Source: Puccinia triticina (Eukaryota; Basidiomycota; Pucciniomycetes; Pucciniales; Pucciniaceae). Taken from it: DNA of 64,000 nucleotides. The notes below the pieces were generated by a model that saw only the letters and a program-made list of their open reading frames with translations, ran no database searches and was not told where the DNA came from. Positions 54,560 through 64,000 of this stretch are shown in pieces. The position numbers and the translations under genes were made by a program. Numbering within the stretch: the first letter of the stretch is position 1; each line of letters begins with the position of its first letter. Where the stretch lies: the NCBI RefSeq assembly GCF_026914185.1, contig NC_070562.1:6944001-7008000 (forward strand), written 5' to 3'.

Positions 54560-55861
54560 TAAGCGCGCCTGCGTTGCTTGATATCAGTGTTCATCCCGTG
54601 CTGGGGCTGCTCTCTCCCTGACAGACCTGCTGTAAGTGCTGCCTGACTTTGTTTCTCCAGACAGACAATCATGCTGGGCAAGTGCGTGGAGATAGTTGGC
54701 TGAGGAGCCGGGCCCGGCAAGCCTCTATACAGAACTGGCTCATGGACCAACATCCACTTTTGCTACAGGGTAGTTTTTTTTTTTTGCTTGCTTGAAATTC
54801 CAGTTTTCATCATGTGTGCTAAATTAACACAACCCCCCCCCCCCCCCCTTTTGGGAGGCTTGCTGTGGCTGGCGGTGAAGCTGTCCCTCCCAGAGGTAAG
54901 TGTATGATTGCCAAATTTAAGCGGGAGCAGGAAGTTCATTGGGCTGAGAGGTTTTGAAATTTATATAGCTCCTCCTCTAGCCACTCCACGCAGCTGAAAC
55001 TGCTATACCTTCTGCCACATCACCAATCTGGTCTGCTCAGATTTTCTCTATCACCGTTGGTTGAGCTTCACTAATGTTTCCAGAAATTGCCGTGTTCCAA
55101 CTGGGGATCCACCACTCTGGCAATCATTTTTCCAGCTACAGGACACGTAGTGAGTGGGTCAAGTTTTTCCGAAGAACAGAGCCTACAACTGTGTCTAATC
55201 ATCTTTCCTTTATCGGTTTTGGCTTGTTGTGTAGCACTAGATACTTTCTGCTTCTGCTTCAGAAAGTGAGAGATAACTCAAAGGCTCTCTTCCAGAGAGT
55301 GGTCCCCCGGGCCTCTGTGTGAGTGGCTTTGTTAGGCTATAGTGTGGTGTATTCACAAAAAAAGGAACAAATCTTGACCTGGAATGTTTGAAGCTATGAT
55401 TTTTACAGCTTATGGGTGTTTTTTTGGGTGATGCACTCAAGCAACTTTTGCTGGTGCTGAGGATGTGCTCCAGACACCCATGATGATCCTGAGCATACAG
55501 TTTTGATGGGTCTTACCTTGGGAGCACTCTGGCTTGTGATGGATGTTTCAGCATTCTGTAGCAAGGGATACATATTTATTTCGGTGGTGTGCTGATCTGT
55601 GTTGCGTTGGCTGGTCAGCTCGAGTTCACTGCCCCTGCACTCTGTTGCCCACCCACCTCGACCCCCAACCACCTCAAAACCACCAGCACTCGTTCCACCC
55701 ATCAGTAAATACCAAAAAACCAAACCAAAACGAAAACGAACCACCCCCGATTCTTGCCCGCATCTTGGAAACAACTCACACACTAGATACCAGTCTCCCG
55801 AAGCGGCCGGCGGGGCGGGTCTGAGCCCACTCTCTCTCTCTCGAAACAGAAGCAGAAGACG
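54560..55861. other. Intergenic; upstream region of the membrane-protein gene
   Basis: No gene supported. Includes a T run (54775-54785) and a C run of about 17 (54833-54849). The segment 55700-55861 is a CT- and CA-rich probable 5' leader for the next gene. Confidence 0.4.
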
Positions 55862-57686
55862 ATGAACACACACACGGTCAAGCCAGCGCTCAACAAGGTA
55901 AGCCCACCCCCGCCACCCACGCACATCCGATCCGGAAGCTGAGAGCCCCCACACAGTTTCTGCCCGAGTCCGTGTACGGCCGGACCTTCCTCCTGATCAC
56001 CGTGCTGGAGTCGGGCGTGGACATCATCCTGGAGGCGATCGTCATCGCCCGGCTGAACCTCATCCACTCCTTGACCCTCCCGCTCGGCGCCACGGCCACC
56101 CGCGCCCCGCTGGCCGTCTACCTCGCCATCTTCATCCTCGCCCATCTCTTCCAGCTCTACTTCGCCCTCGACGCCCTCCGCCACAAGAACACCATCCAGC
56201 TCATCGGGCTCTGCTGCTTCAACTTCGCCTTCCTCGTCTACGCTGTCATCCAAGTACTTCCCCCCCCCCCCCCCCCTTTTAACACACATATCGTTGGCAT
56301 GCTGAATCGGGTCTCTCTAGGTGCCTGAAATCAGGGAAATCGAGGCCGCCAAGGGCATCGCTACCAACTCCACCGACTCCACCCCCGCCATCATCCTCCT
56401 CATCATCCCCGCTTGCATCGGGCTCTCCCAGCTCGCCTTCGGCTACCTGACATGGCATCTCTTCAAGGAGTTTGGCTGGCAGATCTACAAGCAGATCGGC
56501 GCCGACCGCAAGATCAAGCGGGTCTATCTATGGTACCAGAGTTGAGCCTCCAGAACAAAAACAATACATCAAAAAAAGCAAAATGACTGAGACGGATTTG
56601 TCTAGTTTTTATGTGTCTGTTGAAGTTCGACTACTTCTTCTTCATCGCTTTCTCCGTCCAGCTCGTCCTCCTCGTGCCCTCAGTAAGCCCGCTCGAGCGC
56701 GTCCTCACCGTCATCGCCCTGCCGATCACCCTCCTGCTCCTAGTGCTCGGATACTACGCCGTCCGCAACGAGCGCAGCCCGGTCATCTTCTCCTTCATGG
56801 TCGGCCTGCTCTCCGGCTCTTCGTACTTCGTCTACAAAGTACGCCCTCCCCCCCTCTCTCTCCACCACATCTGTGTCACTGAAATTTTGGTTCTTTGTTT
56901 CAGTTGTTTAGGATTTGGCAAGGCCGGATGGACCCCAACTCGTACCAAAACGTCTTCAAGTCCTTGACAGTCTTCTGTGCGTCTCTCCCCCTTCCTACGC
57001 ACCCCAGAGAGCCCCTGGCCTGACGAGAGTTTTTTTTGATAGCGGTGTCGTGTCTGTTGATGACCCTGTTGAGCTTCACATCCGCAATCATCTGCTGGCG
57101 GAACTTCGGGAAAGGGCTGAAGGCCCAGAGTGAGTGCCCTTGCGCATCCCTTAGCATCCGCACGCCGCTGACGAATGTATTGCGCCCAGTCGACAAGAAC
57201 TCGAGCAGCAGGAAGCACCTTCCGCGCCGCCGGCGAGACCCCGCCGGACAAGTGTATGGCGGCGGGATGCAGGGCATGGGCGTGAGCGAGCACGGCGGGT
57301 CAGGGCGCAGGGGGAGCGGGACGAGCATGAACACGATGACGAAGAAGGGGATGGAGGGGGGCTATGGGCTGGAGGAGCAGGAGCCGCAGAAGCTGGCGAC
57401 CTTCAAGACGAATGCCGGCGGCTTCCTGCATGACGACAACCCCACGCTCGTCACGCCCGCCGGATACTTCGCCACCAGCCTCGCCTTCGACGCCCGCCCC
57501 TCACCTCGCGACCCGCCCCCCCTCTACCCCGCCCAAGCCGACCCGCCCCCGCCCCTCAGCCCGGTCCCCCTCGCCCTGCCCTGCCCGCCCCCCTCCGCCA
57601 AACCCAGAACCCCCTTCCATCCGTTCCCCCAACGCAGACAGAACTCGGCCACCGACGACGCCCATAAACGCATGTCCATCGACTAA
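55862..57686 (+). CDS. UPF0658-type Golgi membrane protein, seven exons
   Basis: A multi-pass membrane protein of the fungal UPF0658 family, annotated as Golgi-resident; its molecular function is unknown. Exons: 55862-55897, 55957-56253, 56321-56540, 56606-56838, 56904-56976, 57043-57129 and 57190-57686. All joins are GT-AG and in phase; 480 aa. Conserved blocks include FLPESVYGRTFLLITVLESG, FGWQIYKQIGADRKIKR, WYQ-IF-MCLLKFDYFFFIAFS (across an intron), GYYAVRNE, LFRIWQGR and SLTVF...NFGKGLKAQ. About seven hydrophobic segments lie before residue 315. The last exon is a Pro-rich cytoplasmic-type tail (DPPPLYPAQADPPPPLSP). High GC and clean splicing mark it as a resident gene. Confidence 0.88.
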
Positions 57687-58038
57687 CATCCCCCCTCCTC
57701 CCCCGAAAAGCATACCCTTTCTCTCGCTTCTGGTTCCTAATTCCATTAACAACTCCTGAATACCACGTTCTTTCGTACATACGTATTTATTCCCCTTCCT
57801 GTTCTTCCGCCACCACACACACGCTTGTCCGCCCCCGAACTCCTGGCCCGCCCATCCCCGCATCTGCCCCTCCGCCTCCTCTGTCCCGTCCGTCCCTCCT
57901 TGCCCTGTCCCTTGTCGTGTGCCGCCCTGTTCGTCTGTCCTTTTATGTATGTGTATCCCTGAGCGTTCGTTTCCTTTCGCCCTCTTTCTCTTAATGCTTG
58001 CTCGCCCATACGCCGCCGCCATCCTGCGCCCTTACCCC

Positions 58039-58073
<35 letters not shown>

Positions 58074-58860
58074 CCCACCCCTCTTTTCTGTGTGTTCAAA
58101 ACTTAATTACTGTGACTTGTGTGATGCTCCCTTTTTTCTTATCGTTAATGGACACACTGGTGCACAACAGATTGCTCTGATCCTTTCCTGGAAAAATAAG
58201 AAGAGTATGGGGTGGTACATGGAGAGGTTTGGGATGCATAGTACACTGTCCGGGACTGATGATGTTGCAGAGGATGGGGCTGATGGAGGAGACGGGTTGG
58301 GGGGAGGTGAGGATAGTTCATAGCAAGCCTGTCTGGGCACATACACATCTCCTGCTTGACCAAGTGCCACCGCTTCGGGATGTTCCCAGGCTCCATCGGG
58401 CAGGACGGGAGGCGGAACGTGGCAGACAGCCGGGTGCCGCTAGGCCGAGAACGAGATCTTGCACCCGGTCCGGGTCACCAAAGGGTCAAACCACGACTTC
58501 TTTCAAAACCACACCCTTGAAAAATTTACAATCTGGAGGGATAGAAAAGAGGAAGAGGAAGTGCGCCAGGTTGGGGCAGGGGCCGGGGCCTGCTGGTCGG
58601 CCATCTCAAAACTATCACCATTTGCGCGCGATTAATTTACGCAATAGTCTATCTGCCCATCCTAAGTGCAAGAAGAACGCTCACTGGTAGCTTGGAATTT
58701 GACCATCTGCCCGCCCGTTTCGAACGTCTCTCTAGCTCCCGCGGCTGCGGGATTTCTTTCGCTCAACAGGATATCCCGCTGGAAACTTCGAACTCGCCGT
58801 CGGTACACGACCGTGGTTTTTGACGACATCTTCGACAATAGCTGGAATGCACTCGGATCC
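57687..58860. other. 3' region of the membrane-protein gene, with a 31-base C run
   Basis: CT-rich untranslated-type sequence, then C(31) at 58040-58070. From 58100 to 58860 there are only weak open frames. No second gene is supported. Confidence 0.4.
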
Positions 58861-58917
58861 TAACTTAGCTACTTCCCTCCTCGGGGGAGCGAAGCGACCT
58901 CCGAAGGAGGGACTTCT
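58861..58917. repeat. Dispersed hairpin repeat, copy 2
   Basis: CTTAGCTA, CTTCCCTCCTCGGGGGAG, CGAAGCGACCTCC, GAAGGAGGGACTT. Matches 23934-23994 at nearly every position. Confidence 0.6.
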
Positions 58918-59289
58918 GCGCTATGTCGACCCCGCGGCAGTAGAGAATTAGCACTTTTGGCAGAGAGTTTTTTGAAATCAATCTGCCGTCTTTGGTTCTG
59001 AACCTTTTTTTCTCCAATTTAGATTTCTGGGATGGCTTAAGCTGTCCCCTTCTTTCTACTGTTTTTTCTCATCCTCAACTCCTCTGGTTGAGCTGCAATC
59101 ATAGCTGTAACATTATCAGCAAGACAGCTAACAATCCTTTTTGTGGCTGCTCAGGACACCAACCTCCCCAACAATTGTGCTCATGTTATTGTCTTGATGC
59201 AGGCTATTGCGCCCTCCAAGATTTCAAAAATTAACACCACCACCCAATCATATTCTCCGCCCGCCCTTGGGATCCTTGGCAAGTAGGCT

Positions 59290-59978
59290 TTTGATTATGC
59301 GGGCTCCTTTTGCGGCAGTTCCCGGTCTCTCTCACCTTGATGATTCTGGATTCACTCTCTCATCAAGGGCAGAGGCTGCTGAGTCAAATTTATTGTTTCC
59401 AGCCGCTGCCCCTGAAGTTCCTCCAAGTAATCCCGCCCCACAATGGATCTTGTGTCTCAGTGGTCAAGGGTTAACTGCGGATGATCTCAACCAAGAAGCG
59501 GCGGATACTCCTCTGACCAAGTCATCTTCTTCAGCTGTCCTATTTTATCCGCACAAGGTGGACACTCCCCGGCGCGATTCAATGGAAGGAGATGACAGAC
59601 AGCGCCCTGAAGCAAGTCTGATTGGCTAAGAAATGAGCTGCCCTCTATTGAATGTTTGGTGAGCCTCCCTTCAACTTCGCACCCGCTCCACACGGCTCAA
59701 AAATGGTGGCACATGCACCCCGTGGTACTCACATTGTCACTCCGCTTGGCAGTTGCCTGCACGGCTTGAACTTTGATTGGCATGAGCTGAGAACCTTGTT
59801 GGATCATGCGGAAAGCAGTCTAGCATCTGTCAAAAGCGTATTCATCATCAACAAGCTGACCACTAAGCTTAATTGCCAATTGGAAGAGCCTATGATTGTA
59901 CCAAGTGCATGCCTGCCGGATTGGGCTTGCGAGCTGCCACAGCAGTTTCCATTTTTGTTTCCTTTTGAAACAAGGTAA
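59290..59978 (+). pseudogene. Ufd4/TRIP12-type HECT ubiquitin ligase fragment
   Basis: The clearest part is 59652-59978: LGSCLHGLNFDWHELR, then INKLTTKLNCQLEEPMIV and SACLPDWACELPQQFPFLFP-FETR, matching the region before the HECT domain in Ufd4/TRIP12 ligases. It ends at a GTAAGA donor, but no following exon of the family (FLQ.TSFG) was seen. The frame at 59290-59629 (PQWILCLSGQGLTADD) may be an earlier part of the same gene; that is less certain. The HECT catalytic domain is absent, so the fragment is non-functional. Confidence 0.6.
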
Positions 59979-59984
59979 GATTCC

Positions 59985-60735
59985 CAAGCGTCATTTTTTC
60001 TGTGCAACAATATAGTTGCTGACCGGGTCATCGCCCGCGAGATTGTCCACCATCTTTTACCCTCCAACCTCTTAGACGCAACAGTGGAGCTTGCTGAACA
60101 GTAAAATTAACAATGAAAACTGCTTGAGAAAGTGACCTCTCCTTTCTTCTTCTATCCTTTCATCCTTGCCTCACGTGTCTAGGTTGCCCACTCCCAATTT
60201 TCAATCTGACATATGCATTCCTGTTTTGTCTATGAAGATTCTGCTTGGGAAAATTGCTGCTTTTGAAGTGGTACTGAAGTGAGCCAAGCAAGTTGATCAG
60301 GAATTATTTTACAATGTTTTCTTTTTACTTTCTCATGATGTTTTTGTTTGTTCCTTTGAGGCAAAATGTTTGTGAATCAACATGAGGGTTCAGCAAGTAA
60401 GCTTATGGTATAACTATACAATACAATCAAAGAACATAAACCAAATCCAACAGCCTGTGAGCCAGCAAAAAAAAGTGTTTGTTTTTCAGTTATGTATCCA
60501 AGATGATACCATTTCCTGCAGAGTATAGCTGGGCATATTATCAAGCATGAATTCTACAGGTGCCAGCCAAACTTTATCTGAAGTCATAATAGACATATAC
60601 AAGCACCCCTACACAAAATGAAGCCCTTGTGCCCACAGTGGCTGTTACACATCTTGCCAACAAGCGCTCCAAGCTAAATGAGTTCAACACTGCAAGCAGG
60701 TCCTAGAAAATTTGAAATGATTAACAGATATTTTC
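59985..60735. other. No gene supported
   Basis: AT-rich sequence with only short frames; no repeats or element ends recognised. Confidence 0.35.
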
Positions 60736-60740
60736 AGGCT

Positions 60741-60890
60741 AGGGATAGAGATGGCATTTGGCACCCGCCGGCGGGTACCCGCCACACTTCAGCACATCAT
60801 TCTATGCGCTTGCAGGTACCCATTGCGCGCGTGCAGCTCCCTGAATGTATTTTTACTAAATTGGAACCCCTGGCACCCGCTTAATTTCAC
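60741..60890. repeat. GGTACC-type module, copy E (diverged), hAT-like start
   Basis: Starts TAGGGATAGAGATGGC, similar to hAT termini, then TGGCACCCGCCGGCGGGTAC, CAGGTACCCATTGCGCG, and CCTGGCACCCGC. The A/T core of copies A-D is missing. No matching right end or 8-bp duplication was found. Confidence 0.45.
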
Positions 60891-60894
60891 CCAA

Positions 60895-61690
60895 ACTAGA
60901 CGTGTATATCTAGAAAATATTATCTAGACATGTAGTTCTAGATCTTTATGTTTATTTTAGACGTGTAGCTTCTAAAATCATTGAGACATGTAGTTCACAA
61001 TTGTTTTCCTCTTTCACAAGTCAGAAATGTTATTGTAGTTCTTATAGTCCTCTGACGTCATTGTAATTGAAGCATTGAGTCCAAGCACATTCTTCTCTTC
61101 AACACCCTCAAGAATTCATCAAGAGTTTCAAGTCCGCAGCTCCTCTTTCAAGATTATCTTCTCTCATCCTTGGAAGGCACCGACGGGTCTCAAATTCTAC
61201 ACCACCGCTTGAATTTGGGCTTGGGTTGACAATGGCCAAACGTCGCGGTTGGCAAAAGGTTGGACCGGTTCGACCACGGGATTGGATTGTGTTGAAGATT
61301 GGTCGGGCCCCCCTTGACCCAACCCATCCAGCACCGCGGGGGCCACTGGGTCGGATGTGTCGGCCAGGTTAACCCAGCCAACCCATCCCGGCTCTAATCA
61401 GTGTGCCCACAGGGGAAGCTGGTTGGGCATGACAAGAGCCCGACCAGCTTCACTCAGCGGGTGGGCCAAGCCAATCATGGCTGGTGCTGAGCAGCGTGCC
61501 AACTTTGCACTCTGGTTGAGCCTGCGTAGGCCAACCAAGATTTTTTTTTTTAAAAAAAAATAAAAACATGTTTTCTGAGCCTCTTTCCATGTTTGGAAAA
61601 AGGCTACATAAGTGAGAAATTACAAAAAAACAAAAAAAAAAGGATGAGTCTTGGTCGAAATCCAAAGACTTTGTCTGACAAAATTTAGAG
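60895..61690. other. No gene supported; TTGG/CCAA-rich segment
   Basis: TCTAGA/ACGTGTA-type words (60900-60990), then a stretch (61200-61520) rich in GGTTGG, CCAACC and TTGGCC words in both orientations, ending in TTTTTTTTTTAAAAAAAAA. Resembles a further word module. Confidence 0.35.
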
Positions 61691-61747
61691 AAATGGTCAA
61701 TCTACTACAATAAACCGTGGTACCCACATAGAAATGTGCGGTGCCCC

Positions 61748-61838
61748 ATGAGTTGACACGGCTATAGTGCTAGTTCCTCCCCTTTGCAGAGAAGTGTCGT
61801 ACGGGGTTCGATTCCGGTGGTAAGGCAATTTTTTTGCC
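61748..61838 (+). ncRNA. tRNA-like / SINE-like element with B-box and T run
   Basis: A B-box GGTTCGATTCC (61805-61815) in ACGGGGTTCGATTCCGG, preceded by a weak D-arm region and followed by a T(7) run (61831-61837), a pol III-type terminator. Canonical pairing of a full tRNA is not achieved, so a SINE head or pseudo-tRNA is likelier than a tRNA. Confidence 0.45.
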
Positions 61839-62048
61839 GGGCCATTCCCAAACTGCTCACCGGACCCCGACCGCGGCGCCCACGGCACGCCAACGTGTGC
61901 AGTTTCTCCGACCACAGGCTCTGCACGTGGGGCCCACGTGAGGGGTTGTGCTGACCGCGGCTCCCGCGACCTTCCACTGCATGGCACATCAAAACACTGG
62001 GGGGGGGGAGCGGGGAGGTTGGTCCCATGATGAGCGAGACCAAGGCTG

Positions 62049-62230
62049 AGAGCAGCGGGCACGATGCCGGGCGAGTGAGTTGTGGAAGGATCAATCAGTA
62101 TTATTGCACACTAAAGAACAAAAAGAAACAAGAGAAAACAACAGAGAGAGAAGAAATGAAATGAAAAGAAATATGGCTGTACCTGAGAGCAGCGGGCACG
62201 ATGCCGGGCGAGTGAGTTGTGGAAGGATGG
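62049..62230. repeat. 44-bp direct repeat
   Basis: GAGAGCAGCGGGCACGATGC and on to GAGTTGTGGAAGGA occurs at about 62049 and again at about 62186, with 137 bp between starts. It probably lies within the 3' LTR of the copia element. Confidence 0.6.
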
Positions 62231-62372
62231 GGAAAGGGAATCCTTCCACGCCCGCTGCCTCAGGTACACAATGAGAAGTGTGACATGAAATGTAGAGCTG
62301 TGACATGTGTGAAGCATAAAGGCAGAAAAGAAAGAAACATGAGAAAGAAATTTAAATATGACTAGCTCAACA

Positions 62373-62385
62373 CCCCCCCTTGCTG
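62373..62385 (-). other. Copia polypurine tract and 3' LTR start
   Basis: The minus strand reads AGCAAGGGGGGG followed by TGTTGAGC, the normal end of internal sequence and start of a 3' LTR. The LTR would extend left from 62372; its other end was not fixed. Confidence 0.6.
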
Positions 62386-62565
62386 ATACCATGGAACAGA
62401 AAAGAACAAAAAGGATAGAAGAAAAAAAAATCAGAAAAGAAGAAGTCAGAAAGAAGAGGGAAAAGAAAGATAAAGGAAAGGAATTGGGATGGGAGAAGAG
62501 GAAGGGAAGATGAAGGGAGTTGGAAGAAAGAGAGAAGGGATAGGGGACCACGATAAGTGATTTTT

Positions 62566-64000
62566 TCAGACAATACCAAACATTGAGCGATGTTTTTCAA
62601 GGGCCACCCGTGGTAGAGGCTTAGTTAGCATATCCGCTAACATTTCCTTTGTTGAGACGTGAAGGAGTGTGATGTCGCCTTCTTGCACGCACTCACGAAT
62701 GAAATGATATTGTGCGTGAATGTGTTTGGTTCTGGCGTGGTGGGCGGGGTTCTTGGCGAGAGCTTCAGCGCCTTCATTGTCGACGTGCAGAGGAATGGCT
62801 GTGTCTGGGTGAAGATGAAGTTCGGTGAGGAGATGTTGAAGCCATAAGCCCTCTTTGCAAGAGTCAGAGAGGGCCTTATGTTCAGCCTCCGTGCTGGACA
62901 AAGACACAGTCGCCTGCTTGCGGGATTTCCAGGAGATGGCTCCGTCGCCAATGCGGTAGGTGTACGCCGACGTAGAGTGTCTATCATCTCGGTCTTCGGC
63001 CCAGTCGGAGTCCGAGTACCCCAACAGGACAAGTTCACCCCCGAGACGAAGGCGGAGATCCTTCGTTGTAACAAGATAGTTGAGGATTCAAAGGCCAGCA
63101 TGCCAATGGGCGTTTGAGGGGTCCCGGAGATATTGAGAGAGACGGTTAACCGCAAACGAGATATCCGGCCTGGTGCATTGAGAAACCCAGAGGAGAGACC
63201 TGATTAATTGAGGATAGGGGTCTGAAGAGGGCGGGTCAGAGAGAGAGTGATGTTTAAGATCCTTGAAGTTGACATCGGTAGGGGTCAAGACAGATATGTG
63301 TTTGCTGTCCAAGAATCTGTTGAATATTTCAGTGATGTAGTGGGATTGATTCAGAAATATGTGTTTGTTAGAAGTGTCACGAGATATTTTGAGAGAAAGA
63401 AAGTGGCTGAGCTCCTCATCAGCGCCGATCTTGAACCGCTTGCCCACCGCTAGAATGATTGAGTCAACGAAAGCCGGTTCGCCAACGATAGATAGATCGT
63501 CAAAATGAGTTGTTAATGCACCCACGAGAGCGCCTGAGTTCAGCTTGAAGTATAGAGTTGGGTCGTACTTCGAGTTCGTGAGAACTAGGTCGAGAAGAGC
63601 TTTGTGGAGTTCGATATTCCACTGTTGAGGGGATTGTTTTAAGCCATAGAGAGAACGGTTGACCTCACAAACCCAGTCGGGGTGCTGAGGATCCTCAAAC
63701 CCTGGAGGTTGTTCCATGAAGACCGGTTTGTCTACATGTCCGTTGAGGAAGGCAGTCTTAAAGTCCACCTGGCGGCCCTTCCAGCCGCGGGTTGCCAGTA
63801 ACAAGAAGATCAGTCAAAGAGTTTCCAATCTGAGCGTCGGCGAGAATACTTCGTCGTAATCAAGGCCCTGTATTTGAGAATAGCCCATGGCCACCAGACG
63901 AGCCTTGAGCTTTTGGATAGTGTGGTCAGGGCGGCGTTTCACTTTAAAAACCCAATTTGATTTGATTATGCGCCTCTTTGCCGGCCGAGGAACAAGTCTC
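62566..64000 (-). pseudogene. Ty1/copia pol: reverse transcriptase and RNase H, two stops, runs off the edge
   Basis: One continuous frame on the minus strand: SNWVFKVKRRPDHTIQKLKA, ARLVAMGYSQIQGLDYDEVF, stop (TGA 63816-63814), GWKGRQVDFKTAFLNG, LYGLKQSPQQWN, the catalytic loop as THFDDLSIVG (family YVDD), SLLWVSQCTRPDISFAVNRL, stop (TGA 63090-63088), and RNase H GYSDSDWAEDRDDRHST, SSTEAEHKALS, HARTKHIHAQYHFIRE, DMLTKPL. Both TGA codons follow TT and would be CGA before one C-to-T change. Integrase and Gag lie beyond the window. The RT loop has Phe for Val. Confidence 0.88.

Noticed and set aside
57501..58022. 173-aa Gly/Arg-rich minus-strand frame
   Set aside because: A shadow of the Pro-rich last exon and CT-rich 3' region of the membrane-protein gene.
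58229..58863. Gene downstream of the membrane protein
   Set aside because: Frames are basic and repetitive without conserved blocks or convincing splice structure.

Overview
The window looks like repeat-rich chromosomal DNA of a basidiomycete, most likely a rust fungus (Pucciniales). The evidence is short GT-AG introns in every real gene, fungal-type hAT, Tc1, Ty3, Ty1/copia and Helitron remnants, and a few GC-rich host genes set in AT-rich repeats. Species was not determined; 'rust' is an inference from overall character. Splice models were made by eye, using GT/AG signals and reading-frame continuity.

Host genes. Four look like resident genes: a RhoGEF (Dbl-homology) protein in eight exons at 6582-11113 (+); an unassigned protein of about 394 aa at 12162-13346 (-); a 522-aa protein with an N-terminal signal peptide at 44056-45624 (+), a candidate secreted protein; and a seven-exon UPF0658-type Golgi membrane protein at 55862-57686 (+).

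Mobile DNA. From left to right there are: an apparently intact three-exon hAT transposase gene (230-2499); a Helitron 3' end (3510-3534); a 741-bp non-autonomous hAT element with a perfect 8-bp target duplication (4279-5019) inside an older LTR-like repeat; a PIF-type MITE (14826-15035); a complete 3.8-kb Tc1/mariner element with 430-460-bp inverted repeats, a DD34E transposase pseudogene and a second gene (15063-18837); foldback elements (23062-23460, 25001-25935); two solo LTRs of one family, each with a perfect 5-bp duplication (27091-27439, 50699-51039); a 13-kb Ty3/Gypsy element with two 908-bp LTRs (28044-41129), interrupted by other repeats; a Mutator-type MITE with a 9-bp duplication (49239-49637); a PIF-like MITE (54301-54461); and the 3' half of a Ty1/copia element running off the right edge (62373-64000).

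Broken host-type genes lie among the repeats: a SNF2/Rad5-16-like helicase (50230-51925) split by a solo LTR, a UDP-galactopyranose mutase fragment (41984-42290), a Ufd4/TRIP12-type HECT ligase fragment (59290-59978) and a RecQ-like helicase fragment (21697-22083).

The most unusual signal is a set of word modules and palindromic arrays. Stretches of 80-900 bp are built almost entirely from one short self-complementary word in both orientations, with a different word at each place: GCCCCGGGGC, GGCGCC, GGTACC, AATATT, ACCGGT, an AGCTTGCCAAGAGG-type word and TTGAGT..ACTCAA. One GGTACC module recurs as a roughly 85-bp repeat in at least four places, and modules often abut truncated gene fragments. 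Two modules sit at the ends of a proven hAT element, which suggests that at least some are transposase-binding subterminal arrays. A second pattern is that most premature stops in the retroelement and transposase copies are one C-to-T change from a sense codon, usually CGA to TGA and often in a TCG context.
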